A DNA stretch of 64,000 bases, from the NCBI GenBank assembly GCA_037975125.1, contig CM075857.1, positions 73,799,345-73,863,344 of the forward strand. Reading direction: 5' to 3'. Made by a program: the position numbers and the translations under genes. Source of the stretch: Latrodectus hesperus. Lineage: Eukaryota > Arthropoda > Arachnida > Araneae > Theridiidae. Positions within the stretch are counted from its first letter, which is position 1; each line of letters begins with the position of its first letter. The notes beneath the pieces were generated by a model, which saw only the letters and a list, made by a program, of their open reading frames with translations, searched no databases and had not been told where the DNA came from. Shown in pieces: positions 33,401-48,239 of this stretch.

Positions 33401-33555
33401 TCCTCAAAAACTAAACACACTTTTATATTTTTATTTAAATTCTTTGTTTCCTAATGTATCTTTTAAAAATATTAAAATTTGAAATTATTCATGTTGGTAA
33501 TCATTACTACACATACAGAAATCCTGCGATGCTTAAAAAAGTGCAATTCATTTCC
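30469..33555. other. AT-rich non-coding DNA, nothing recognised
   Basis: Uniformly AT-rich, with no frame of 60 or more codons on either strand, no tandem repeats of note and no transposon ends. Confidence 0.65.
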
Positions 33556-33559
33556 TCAT

Positions 33560-33985
33560 TCGGTGTGTGATATGGTTATAATTGTAGGGATTTTCATAGC
33601 CATGGGAAAAGTTACCAACCATGCGTGACCGGATGGCACAAAATTCTAAGATACCGCCCAAGGCCACACTCTGTGTGTACTTCATGGCGAACCGTCTCCC
33701 GATCAAGACGAAATGAACTTTTCTCTGTGAGAGGAAAGTTCTAATAAATATTTCCTGCCAGTGAATATTTATCCAGTCTTCTAATAACGGGGATCAAGTG
33801 AAACCCTTAGGTCCTGCTACTCCTTTGTGGGATGGATTCTATCATCAAGTAGTGCTCGAAGTTTCTGTTCGTAGGATAGTGATCTGGTGCATCTGTGGCC
33901 GCGGGCTGGTCTGCTACAAAAGTCATCTTCATAATTGCTATAAACCACTATGGGACTTGACAAACATTCTGATAGTGATTTATAT
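33560..33985. repeat. GC-richer island, probably an unidentified repeat or retroelement fragment
   Basis: The composition changes abruptly to near-balanced G+C with many CpGs between 33.56 and 33.98 kb, then returns to AT-rich. Small frames run both ways (66 codons at 33798-33998 +, 65 at 33817-34014 -) with no recognised motif. The sharp edges and compositional contrast resemble the SINE at 35.1-35.4 kb, so a dispersed repeat is my best guess. No A/B boxes, reverse transcriptase motif or terminal repeats were found. Confidence 0.4.
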
Positions 33986-34371
33986 TTTCCTAAAGTGAAC
34001 ATCACTGGAAACATAATTTAACAGAAATATAATTTTCAAAGCAGTCGGAATATTCAAACTTTAAAGCCTTGCCTTAAGGTACTTGTGTTCCATTTTATTA
34101 AGAGCTGTTTCCAATTCCTTACGTTGGAAATTACTTAGAGGAAATAGGTGGATTACAAGTAAAGAAAAAAAAAGCTAAAATGCATTATTAAATGATTATT
34201 AACAAAGTTTTAAGAAAATTTTGCAGAATTATGTAACTTGAAATTCAATTTGTTAACTTCTAAAAGCAGTTACGATATAACAATAAAGTTCTTAAAATAA
34301 TGGAATATGTTCGAAAAAAGTGGAATCGAAAGCATGAATACAAAACACTTCCTGCGTTTAAAGTGACATTT

Positions 34372-34440
34372 ATGAATGATATTGATATTGATTTTGATGA
34401 TTATGAATGATATTGATAATGATTGATATTGATTATGAAC
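34372..34440. repeat. imperfect GATATTGAT-type tandem repeat
   Basis: Repeated words ATGATATTGAT, TTGATGATTATGA, TGATATTGATAATGATTGATATTGATTA form a roughly 70-bp simple repeat built on (A/T)TGAT. Confidence 0.7.
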
Positions 34441-35110
34441 TGAAATTACGAATTAAAATTTTAATTTTAATGTTCTAAAATTAAAATCTTCGATTCTTTT
34501 TATGTATTTTAAAATGAAATTCAGTTAAATTTTCATGATTTTTTTAAGTCTTGAAAACTTGAAGATTTCGTATTTAAAGGGGTTTTTTTTAAATCCTGAA
34601 ATCTTGAAAAGTTGGTATTATGTTGTAAATATGTTACACAAACTTTACTTTTAATTTTGTGTACTAAAATAAAAATTCATCGAGAGTTATCGGAAGCGTG
34701 GAAAAAAAAGGAACTTTATTATCAAAAAATAAAAATAAAACTAAGTATTTCACGAGATTTATAATCGATTTAATTTAACTTAATTTATACAAATTTAAAT
34801 AATAATCTTTTCCTTTTTTACAATATATATAAGGGATTAAAAATTTTAATTATCAAGTGATTCACTAACTGCCCGCGTGATATATTACTTACATCCATAT
34901 TATTAGGTTAATCAAGCAATATAAAGAAATTTTTATATTGAATTCATTAATAAAGTTTGCAATGCATTATATTTAATTCCTATTCCTTCACGAAACGAAA
35001 TTATTTTTATATAGCAAAGAGGAATAATATAACTTTCATTATCCTTCGTATAAGTTACGTAAAGTAGGTATATATTTGTTGTTGTTATTTATATATGACT
35101 CTTGAACAAG
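34441..35110. other. AT-rich non-coding DNA, nothing recognised
   Basis: No frame, repeat or motif of note between the GATATTGAT repeat and the SINE body. Confidence 0.55.
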
Positions 35111-35114
35111 CTAA

Positions 35115-35450
35115 GTTTGTTAACCGATGGCTGTGCGAAATTAAGTCAGAAGAGTGTATTTCGTTTCAACAAGAGCACTGCGAAGGTAAGTACGTCTTTG
35201 CTCTTAGAATCCTTCCATAGATGGCATCATCAGGGGATCCACTTCCTAAAATTTGACATTGTTCTAGAGGAGGGGAAGGTTTTCTCCAGACCATTACACC
35301 CATGGCAACTACTCAAGGACCCACCACAGGATTTTCTATTCCACAGATTTAATGAGCATGTATCGCATGTAGTCGGTGGGTGTTTGGCGACATTGGGAAT
35401 CGAATCCAGCCCTTCCGGACGGAAGGCTGACGTCTAAGCACTAGGCTATG
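35115..35450 (-). repeat. tRNA-derived SINE (minus orientation)
   Basis: Read on the minus strand, the element opens with TAGCCTAGTGCTTAG (A box; + strand 35434-35448), then an anticodon-arm-like CCTTCCGTCCGGAAGG. GGATTCGATTCCC (B box; 35395-35407) lies 26 bp beyond the A box. This tRNA-like head of about 70 bp is followed by a body of about 270 bp that is GC-rich relative to its surroundings, ending near 35115. The apparent 111-codon frame on the + strand (35102-35437) lies wholly within it and starts at a TTG, so I treat it as a repeat artefact. The 3' end is not sharply defined. On the + strand the body contains a strong splice-donor word, CGAAGGTAAGTA, at about 35181-35192. Confidence 0.7.
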
Positions 35451-37215
35451 ATATACAGTTACTCACTTCGAGATAATTTTACTGATTTTAAAGCCCAGTT
35501 AGGAAAAGAATAATAACGCAGTTCATTACTTCATTTCTAAACTTAAATACTACAACAGCAATGACTCGATATTCTGTGGTAAGTTAGTTTTCATATTTCC
35601 CCTATCAACATCATCTTTGATTTTGTCCTTGGAATTAAAGCCTTTATTTTCTTCATATTATAGTGATTTCTTTCATGATATTGATTTCAGCACCTATCTG
35701 ATGACAACTATACGCAATTCTTACCTTTAGAAGATATATATAGTGAGACATTAGCAGGGTATCCTTTTATTCTTTTAAATATTTCACCAAGGAATTTGTG
35801 CCGAAATTCCTATTGTGTCAAACATCACATGAGACAAAGACCAAACTCACTGGTTTCAATGGTTTGAAGTAATATCTTTACAAGTAGACTTATCTCGCCT
35901 TATTTTTACTAATCCATAAATCAAAGAAGACTAGGCATATTAAAACGGGTATACTATATTAATTTCTAGTTTTCATCCATTTACTAAACTTTAATTTTCT
36001 AAATAAACATCAAGGATTTAAGAAAAACAATACAATGAATTCCATTCCTTTTGTTGGTTTCTAGAAAAAAGGGAAAACTGGTCTTAATAATGCCATCTGC
36101 ATATTTTTCATTTGAATGATTGTTCAACTTGACGTTTCGAATCCATTATCTGCTGAAGTAACTTTAGATTAAATCTTTCACTGTTATTTTTCATTACTGA
36201 GTATTTAACATAAAATTGTTTTTCTATCTTTTGACATCTGTAAGTGCTTCACGCTAACATCAGATAAGGCACTACTAACCTTCATTTTAAATTATTCATA
36301 ATTTACATCAATTTACCTTAGTCTACAAATTTCGGTGGCATTTCATGACATTCCAGATTCATGTAGTTGTCGTAAAATCCTTTCCGAAGTCTACAATTTA
36401 ATTTTCTCTCAACGGGAATATTTTTCAAATATATTTCATTATATTAATTCCAGCTAAGAATAAAAGACTGAAAACAGTAACAGCTACCTCATTAAGCTAC
36501 TTGAACAAAGAAATAAAACAAAGCGAATTTCCGGGAATAAGGAAATTGAACCACTGATGCTCCGATCTAAAGAATAAATTTTTAAAACCAAGCATTATTT
36601 ATTTTATAGGCAACTATTTTTATATTATTTTTATGATGTCTTACTTTATAAATAACATTTATCAACACATTACCAAATAAGAAACTATTTTTTTAAATTT
36701 ATTATAACGACTATGAAGATTTGATGTAAACGCGATGATTTTGAACTTAAAAATTCACGAATTTTGCAATTCTTTAGTCTAGAATATTGAAACAGTTAGC
36801 AATCAATTCTAAAAAATCTTGTTAAAGTTTCAAAATTTATTTGAGGTAGAAATTTACTTGAAAAGATTATTATTTGTTACGAAAAGAAAAAATCAAATAC
36901 TCGATAGGCACCAGCTGGCATCAAGTATTTGTGTTCATTTATTTATTTTATACTGCAACTACACAATAGATTTTTGGCAGTGATTTCAAAATTTAACTTT
37001 ATACATGCTTAAAATTAGTAACTTTTAGTTTACTTTAGAATCTCAGTTAAATAATAAAGTGAGCAATCTAATAAACTGCTTCTAAGTTGGGGGGGTGCAT
37101 AGTTATATACTACAAAAAAATACATTCCATTTTTTCATAAGCAAGATCCTCTGTAACTGGATCAGCACTTAAACTATTTCTCTTTATCAAGGTTTTAAAA
37201 AAAAGAGATAAAATA
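35451..37215. other. AT-rich non-coding DNA, nothing recognised
   Basis: Mildly more complex than average between 35.5 and 36.4 kb, but without open frames or recognisable repeats. A G7 run lies at about 37088-37095. Confidence 0.5.
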
Positions 37216-37221
37216 CAAAAA

Positions 37222-37327
37222 AATGAATTGCAGCATTTATTCTTCAATAAGCAAATCAACTTCAATATTAATAATTTGCAAAATATGTCGCCAACTTTTG
37301 AAAGAATTTTCGGCTCCATCTAATTAA
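37222..37327. repeat. dispersed direct duplication, copy 1
   Basis: About 106 bp beginning AATGAATTGCAGCATTTATT and containing AATAATTTGCAAAATATGTC, then CCAACTTTTGAAAGAATTTT. It reappears diverged at 37996-38101. Identity looks near three-quarters by eye. The 69-codon minus frame at 37110-37319 overlaps it and has no recognisable domain. Confidence 0.7.
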
Positions 37328-37329
37328 AA

Positions 37330-37990
37330 GCAGGCAACCGAAGAAATGCAGTATCAAAGCCATCTTAAAGAGAATATCTACAAATTTAGTTGGTATACTG
37401 TAAAGTTTAAATAAATATTAATATTTATTTCCATTTTTGAAAACTTAATATTCACTTACCACTTGTGATGTTTTTACTAGATACGATGGTTTGTGTAATA
37501 AAACTGCCATGGCTATAAGTGGAAGTATTTGGACCAAATAAGTACTAAGACTAATCATAGTACTAAAACGTTATGCATTAAGAACTTAATACCTTTCTTG
37601 CAATGTGGTATATAAATTTATGAACTACACATCATGTTAACTAACTGTCATCATATCAATTAAGGTGTTGAATCTGTAATTTGTTGTCACAAATTAAATT
37701 ATATTTAACTATGCAGGGACAATATAGGAGAAAACAATTAAAAACATAACACTATTAATTAATTTTTTTTATATTTTATTTTCAACAAGTATTTTATGTA
37801 GAAAAAGCAATTAATTATCTACTTGATCTATTAAACATTTATTTAAAAAAAAACATTCAGAGATTTACAGTTTTTCATAACATTAATTTTTTTATAAATT
37901 ATCCTATTCCTTTTCATTTGACTGGCGTTAAATATTTTCAATTTGACTTACGAATACCGACTTATTTCTGAATACTATTTTTAATTTATT
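37330..37990. other. AT-rich spacer between the two duplication copies
   Basis: About 670 bp of AT-rich DNA with no frame or terminal signature, so the pair does not look like LTRs or transposon arms. Confidence 0.5.
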
Positions 37991-37995
37991 CAACT

Positions 37996-38101
37996 AATGA
38001 ATTCCAACACACATTCTCCAATAAACAATTTATATTCGAAGTTAATAATTTGCAAATTATGTCATCAACTTTTCAAAGAATTTTCTTCTTCACCTAATAA
38101 T
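37996..38101. repeat. dispersed direct duplication, copy 2
   Basis: The second copy, in the same orientation, begins AATGAATTCCAACACACATT and contains AATAATTTGCAAATTATGTC, then ATCAACTTTTCAAAGAATTT. Its offset from copy 1 is 774 bp. Confidence 0.7.
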
Positions 38102-38759
38102 CAACATATTAAATTCAAATTCTCTGGTTCTGAAATATAATTTATAGACATGTTTCTCTGAAGAATAGACATGTTTCAGCTGTAATTTAAAACTTATTAT
38201 TTGGGAAACATGTTCTTACTAACAAATTTATGCATAAAGAAAATTTGAATTTAAAATGTGAAAAAAATTATAAACACTTGCATTTTTACTTCTTTTTTCC
38301 CATGTGCAAATAATAACATATTTTCAGATTTTTAAATAAATTATTTAGTGAAAAGAATATTTACAACATTCAGAAGTTAAAATTCACAATTTTTTCTAAC
38401 GAATATTTAATTCATTTTATCTTAATATGAATATATACATTCTAGAATACATTTTAAGCAATTTAATTTTTTAAAGCTTTTTGTGCACGTTTAAAAACTT
38501 TATAAACAATTTCAAAATTTTTTATACTTCTCATATGAAAAATAAATTACTGGTTTCCAATTATTTGTTTGTCTAGTTGCTTCTGGTGCAATTTAAATCT
38601 TAAATAAGTTTAATTTATGAAAGATTCGGATTCAGAATTTAATATCTTAGAATGCTTTTTTAGCAATGAAAATTACTTAGCTTAGATACTTTAAGATTTA
38701 TTTTTAAATAAATACTCAAGCTTTGAAGTTTATTTGAAAATGAATTGATTTACAGGATT

Positions 38760-41990
<3,231 letters not shown>

Positions 41991-41993
41991 TGT

Positions 41994-42183
41994 TCACAAA
42001 GAATGAATGATTAACATATGCCATGGCTGCTTTTGATCAACAAATTTCCCACTTTGAGAAAAATCATTAACAAATGGTTGTTTGAAGAGTTCTTTTGGAA
42101 CCCGTAAACGTGAGCTATGTTCTTTGTAATGTACTTCAAGACCACAATACACAGTGGATATCAATAAAAGTATCGTAAACATT
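41994..42183 (-). CDS. putative small secreted protein or first exon, unidentified
   Basis: From the ATG at 42181-42183 (context AACAAAAATG, an acceptable arthropod initiation context), 62 codons are open to the stop at 41994. The N-terminus MFTILLLISTVYCG is a compact hydrophobic stretch followed by a small residue and a polar segment (LEVHYKEHSSRLRVPKELF), the layout of a cleavable signal peptide. The remaining residues include a basic patch and KQPFVNDFSQSGKFVD. I do not recognise a family. The same frame extends upstream to a further ATG at 42269, but starting there would bury the signal segment. No clear poly(A) signal follows on this strand. It could be a genuine short secreted peptide, a 5' exon, or chance; nothing here proves expression. 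Confidence 0.22.
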
Positions 42184-42399
42184 TTTGTTGTTTGATTATC
42201 AATTAAAGGAGACATCATGGTAATTAAAAGTCGATAATGTGACATGCAACTGCATGCTATGATATGCAACAGCTGTTGTTTAAATGATTAGCATGCGTTG
42301 AAACTGTAAGTTTTAAATCGTTCTACACTCCTTTTTAAGTGGTGCACAGCCTCTAATACCCCCCCACACACACACAAACCTTGTTTATTATAAGATTAT

Positions 42400-42475
42400 T
42401 CTCATAAACTGTGCACCAATTCCATAAACTGTGCACCAATTCTCATAAACTGTGCATAAACTGTGCACCAATTCC
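42400..42475. repeat. tandem repeat, about 21-bp unit x 3.5
   Basis: Three to four head-to-tail copies of a unit containing CATAAACTGTGCACCAA, the third copy truncated at TGTGCA and joined to a further partial copy. Each unit holds the palindromic word GTGCAC. Immediately upstream is a C7 run with (CA)n at 42359-42376. Confidence 0.9.
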
Positions 42476-42499
42476 ACTTTTAAACTAATTTCTCTGTTT

Positions 42500-42712
42500 T
42501 TACCAACTTGCGCTATAAAACCCAACCAACGAACCTGTTTCTACCAAAATATTTGCATAATAGTAGTAAATTCTTGTGATCCCCGTTGAGAGATGATTCA
42601 TGATGAAAATCTTAGAAACCGTGAACATTATTCCTATGAAACGTCCACTAATAGAAACATATGATGGATACTCGAATGATCTACAATAGCCGTCAAATGT
42701 TAGATTAGCCAT
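42500..42712 (-). other. unidentified 70-codon open frame
   Basis: From ATG at 42712 (context GTGCAATGG) to TAA at 42500. The translation starts MANLTFDGYCRSFEYPSYVS and continues with a hydrophobic stretch including FIGIMFTVSKIFIMNHL. The final codons overlap a GT dinucleotide (TTG/GTAAAA) that could be a splice donor, placing the stop inside an intron. An AG in the minus-strand sequence GCATGCAG (at about 42259) would join to the frame of the signal-peptide ORF at 41994-42183. This is a weak conjecture. Confidence 0.12.
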
Positions 42713-42719
42713 TGCACAG

Positions 42720-43788
<1,069 letters not shown>

Positions 43789-43931
43789 ATAACAACAGTC
43801 GATAAAAAAACAGTCTCAAAGAAGAAAGAATTATAACTAACTTCGAGTTAGCAAGAATACTTTCTGACCCATGTATCTGATATGCATTTTAGAACTTAAC
43901 AAAAAATATGCATTTAAAGTATTGAAATCTT

Positions 43932-43958
43932 GAATGTATGTATACACACACACACACA
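43932..43958. repeat. short GTAT/(CA)n tract flanking the Tc1 element
   Basis: GAATGTATGTATACACAC... leads directly into the transposon's left end. Together with the TA array on the right it suggests insertion inside a dinucleotide repeat. Confidence 0.85.
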
Positions 43959-45495
43959 CACTGGTGTGCAAAAATTAAGGATGAAATGGAAAAATTAGCA
44001 TAACAGCGGAACAAAAAGGTAGATCGGACCGAGGACCAATCAGAAAATCGAGAAAGGTCAGGTACGCAATGGCATACTCAAATTAAGCAACATGACGTAA
44101 AGGGAGGAATGTCGGTGGGGTATAAAGCAGGCTGGCGGTGTACGCTCAGCGTTTCTGTGAAAGATTTTGCACGGCGTATATCAGTTTCAACGACGTTGAG
44201 CTGCTTAATCAGTGTGAAATAATGAACAGGCAACCTCGTAGACGACATCTAGATGACCTTACGCGAGATCGAATCATTGGGAAGATTGGGGAAGGTCGAA
44301 GTGCACATGAGTGGCTGCGGAGTTTGGAATCGCTCACAGCATCGTTTCACGAATCTGGAAAGGATTTCAAACAACAGGAACAGCTGTTCGAAGGTTCAGC
44401 AGTGGTCGTCCACGAGCAACCACGGCAGTCAACGACCGGTATATGGTCCTACAGGCAAGAAGGCACAGGCGGCAGACGACTGGAGAAATCGCGAGACACC
44501 TCCAACAGACGACTGGATGACCGATATCACGGTTTACTGTCGCCAGGAGGCTGCACAATGGTGGCTATTCGCGACCTGTACGTTGTGTACCATTAACGTC
44601 TGCCCACCGGAGAAGGTGCTTTGTGTGGTGCCGGGAACACCAGAACTGGACGGATCAGCAATGGGGTCGAGTACTCTTTACGGACGAGAGCAGATTTATT
44701 CTGACTACCGATTCTGGATGCAAACACATCTGGAGAGAGCGGGGAACACGCAACAACCCTTCCAACATCATCGAAAGGGACCGGTGTCGAGCTCGCGGTG
44801 CTCTCGCTTGGGGAGGTATCATGCTTGGTACCCGTACTGACCTTCATGTCGTCCAAGGAGGTTCAGTCACCGGGTCTCGTTATTGTAATGATATTCTCCT
44901 TCCTTATGTGGGTCTTTTTAGAGGTTCTATGAGTCGTCACTTCCTCTAAATGGATGACAATGGTCCACCTTATCGTACAGAGGCTGTCAAAGAGCTGTTG
45001 GAAAGTAAGGATATTGAACGCATAGATTAGCCGGTAAGGTCACCGCATCTAAATCCAATCGAACACGTGGGGGACTTTCTAGGGAGACGCTTGGGGGCAC
45101 GTCACCGACCGCCAGTAACGATTCCAGAGCTGCGATTGGCACTACAAGAAGAATGGGCAGCAGTACCTCAACAATTTATTGACAACCTCATACTCAGTAT
45201 GGAAAGACGATGTCAATCCCGCACAGCAGTTAGGGGAGATCATATCCCCTACTAAAAGCTGGATGCTTCTTGCTAGAGAGCTGTCACATGGATGTTTCGG
45301 CCATCCCTGTCATTCTGCTGCATGCTCATTTTTCAATAAATTTTATTTTTAATCATTTGAAATTTTTGGGCAGTTTTTTTTTTCTCCATATTTTTACATT
45401 TGGAGGATGCTTTGGTACGATTTTATCGATTTCGAACACTGCTGAGCGACGCTGCACTAGAAAAACCATTTCGTCCTTAATTTTTGCACACCAGA

Positions 45496-45496
<1 letters not shown>
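43959..45496 (+). mobile_element. Tc1-like DNA transposon, GC-rich, inactive
   Basis: A 1,538-bp element with 31-bp terminal inverted repeats: left 43959-43989 starting CACTGGTGTGCAAAAATTAA, right 45466-45496 reading inward CTCTGGTGTGCAAAAATTAA. The arms match at 29 of 31 positions. The right flank is TA, as expected for Tc1/mariner. The left flank is CA within a CA run, so the left TA has been lost or altered by slippage. The element is clearly richer in G+C than the surrounding DNA, implying an origin in, or arrival from, a different compositional background. It contains one degenerate transposase frame. Confidence 0.94.
44222..45255 (+). pseudogene. Tc1-like transposase (DD34E), broken
   Basis: The reading starts at ATG 44222 (MNRQPRRRHLDDLTRDRIIG) and, after one frameshift at about 44294-44310, continues in a single frame to the stop at 45253-45255. 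Order of parts: first helix-turn-helix (DRIIGKIGEGRS then MAAEFGIAHSIVSRIWKGF), the GRPR linker (SSGRPRATTAV), a second helix-turn-helix (ISRFTVARRLH), then the catalytic core. Catalytic residues are all present: Asp in LFTDESRF (44683-44685), Asp in MDDN (44956-44958), Glu in NPIEHV (45061-45063). The last two are separated by 34 residues, i.e. DD34E. Three nonsense codons interrupt the frame: TGA 44518-44520 (probably from CGA), TAA 44947-44949, and TAG 45028-45030 (probably from TGG in the W-P-x-x-S-P motif). SPD is changed to SPH. The C-terminus AVRGDHIPY is intact. About 344 residues in length, normal for the family. Confidence 0.93.

Positions 45497-45545
<49 letters not shown>
45497..45545. 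repeat. (TA)n microsatellite abutting the Tc1 right end
   Basis: 49 bp of TA begins at the first base after the transposon's terminal inverted repeat. Confidence 0.96.
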
Positions 45546-45550
<5 letters not shown>

Positions 45551-46975
45551 ACGCATAGAACGTAAATTTACTGAAAATTTAAAAAATTATTTAACTTCAG
45601 AATAAAAATATGCATAAGCTGATATAAAACTAAAAAATTATTTTTCTGCATAATATCTGCACTAACTAGATTAAGAAAGAGGTAAATCTTTTACATTATG
45701 CATCGCTAATTAATATCTGCGATAATATAATTAAAGCGCTGTACATTAATGTTACTTCTTAATACTTAACAATTCTTCAGTTGTTATTAGTTTTCAAATA
45801 TCCGAGTTTGCATTCTTTCTCCATTCTGATTAAATAATTTAAATCAATTGACCTCAAATATTTTAAAACAGCTATTTTCAATTTCGTAATGTCAATAACT
45901 ATTTTTTATTGGCATATAAATCCCCCACCGTATGAATTTAAAAGTGCTGTATATTTAGATCTAGTTCACCATTTGAGAAACTCATATGCTAATTTATTTT
46001 GATTTCACTGGAACGTCCATTTGCATAGTTTTAAGTCTCAAGAATGTAGGTTGTGAAATCATTGTACAAACTTGAAACCAAATCAGGTTAATTTGGAATT
46101 ATATTCGTATTGATCATTATTCATTCTACAACAAGGAATCGTTAATTTCAGCATACATTTGCAATAGGATGTTCACCATAATGAATTACCACCTTCGAGA
46201 AATGTTTTCCGATGAAAACATTTTTCAATTAAAGAAGTCGTGTGAAAGAATTATTAACATACAAACTTCCTTTTACAGCCTTCAATTTCAAATATCTATT
46301 TATAAGCCTAAAGTTAATTATTTATATATATATATATATATACAGGAATAGAAATTTTATGTGAATGAAACTATTAAATGGTAAGCATTTTTTTATATAG
46401 AAAGAAATAAAAATCCCCCTGCTTTATATTTTTTGCGACAAATCATTTAACATAAAAATTGTTTATTAAAGTATTTGATCATACTTTGTAAGAAATAGTG
46501 AAGTTGTTTCACGTGACCTTTTCATAAATATATGGAATAAATTGCAGTGGTCTCTTCCAATTTTATATTTCTAAACCATCATATAATTTTAGTAATCAAT
46601 ATTTTTCGTTTTCTCTATAGATGACTTTTCGATTACTATCGATATAGAGAAAATTAAAATTCAGAAAATGTATTTTGCCTGCATTTCTCAATTCAAGATA
46701 TTTTAGATTAAAATTCGCAAATTTTGCGTCTGGAAAACAACAAAATTAGATAAAATGTAGATATATTTAGCCATTAATGAATTATTTTATTATGTGTATT
46801 TTTATAAAAAATAAGTTTTAAATGAAAAAAAGAAAGTGTCTAATGCTTCAGTTTGATCAGATTTAAATTTCTTTTTTCAGAAATAAATCAAAAAATTCTT
46901 TACAAATTTTATTTAAATTATCAAAACTTCATGGGGAAATTTTCAATACATATTTTTCATCTACCGTATAGTTTT
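45546..46975. other. AT-rich non-coding DNA, minor repeats
   Basis: Includes a TA run at 46323-46342 and a 10-bp inverted repeat TTTTCTCTAT (46609-46618) / ATAGAGAAAA (46644-46653) with a 25-bp loop. The 60-codon frame at 46169-46351 runs into the TA run and looks non-genic. Confidence 0.5.
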
Positions 46976-46979
46976 AGTA

Positions 46980-47640
46980 AAAATTAAACCAGTGTCAAGT
47001 TACTCATAAAATCGTGATGACATTGAGTCAGTACACGAAAGGTTGACTACGCAAGCAGAAAGATGAATGAATAAGAATAGCGACATTTCACATGATCTCA
47101 TACTGGAAGCAGTTTCAATACATCACTGTCCGACTCTATGCATTGATAATGAAACCTGCGAGCAAGGTCTAGCGTTACGCTCATCAAGATAGGTAACTAC
47201 AGCAAATATTTCAAAGGCGGGCGTTCTCATTAATGTTCTGTCCGGCGCGGATACCGGAGCCTAGCTGCAAGTCTTGTGGACGCCTTTCGGTCATCCATCA
47301 CTGGGCAGCACTTGCCAAGCCAGCACTGTAAGATAAGTGCTCAATATAAATTGCTGAGCCCTCTCTTTTATCCTTCAGCAGTAGCAAAGAAAAAAAATAT
47401 CAGCTACTGATAGAAATGGCTGATGGAGAGGAATAACTAATGAATTTTTCTTAATAGTGACGGACGTTATCCAATGAGATCTCGGCGCAAATCTTCTCGA
47501 AGACCATTGATTAGAAATGACAACTCGATTAAACACGATTCAGTATATATTACAACTTATGACTGTTGATTATGAAACGGTTCTAAATGGTCGAGAGTGA
47601 AGGTGCAGTTGGGGAAACTCATTAGCAAAGAAAATCTGCT
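46980..47640 (+). promoter_or_regulatory. GC-richer island with core-promoter-like arrangement
   Basis: This is one of the least AT-rich parts of the window, with many CpGs (for example CCGGCGCGG near 47242). TATAAA at 47345-47350 is followed 32 bp later by TCAGCA (47375-47380), a reasonable arthropod initiator spacing. Downstream an ATG at 47416 in good context opens only a six-codon frame (MADGEE then stop). No splice donor follows closely. A promoter of a non-coding or spliced transcript, or a conserved enhancer, would both fit; the strand assignment depends on the TATA/Inr reading. Confidence 0.25.
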
Positions 47641-48235
47641 TATATTCATTGTAGTCAGCTAGCTTCATTAATCTCGTTTTATGTTTTCATCGCGTATCAT
47701 AACACAAATAAGATATTTAAACTTTATGAATTTTATTAAAATTCTTGCTTAAATGAATCATGTTAAAAACTTTTAGAAAAAATACATTTCTTAGTCGTCA
47801 TAATTTATTGTTTGTTTGTATTTACGTGAGAGTATGCTTATATTAAGTACTATAATTATTTATATTCTTTGGATTGGTATAAAAAATTATGCACTGTAAA
47901 TGTTAAACGTTTATTGATTTGTTTGAACTTCTAACACAAGTCCCAGATACATAATCTACTACGTGATTAAACTTATTAGTAAAATTTTTATGAAAGTGTT
48001 ATGGAAATGAATTAATGATTTCCTCTTTCTCTCTCTTTCTCTCACTCCCCAACATATATGTGTAAGTTTTATTTCATCTAAAACTAAAAATTCAAGCTTT
48101 TAATTCCTTTTTACGTGTTGAAAAATTTTCGATATCTAAAATACCGAAAAAAAGTTAATTACAGCATTAAAATGTTTTGTTAAATCATATTTTATCTTAA
48201 CAATTTTTTTCTATCTATCTTAAAATTAATAGCAA
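47641..48235. other. AT-rich non-coding DNA with a CT-rich patch
   Basis: A pyrimidine tract CTCTTTCTCTCTCTTTCTCTC lies at about 48022-48042. Nothing else recognised. Confidence 0.5.
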
Positions 48236-48239
48236 TTAT

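Noticed and set aside
35102..35437. 111-codon plus-strand open frame
   Set aside because: It lies within a SINE whose tRNA-like head reads on the opposite strand, and it opens at TTG rather than ATG.
37222..38101. Solo LTR pair or short LTR retroelement
   Set aside because: No TG...CA ends, primer-binding site or polypurine tract, and the spacer is non-coding.
44253..44856. Long overlapping frames in the other phases and strand inside the Tc1-like element
   Set aside because: They are shadows of the GC-rich transposase frame; only the frame carrying TDESRF, MDDN and NPIEHV fits the family.
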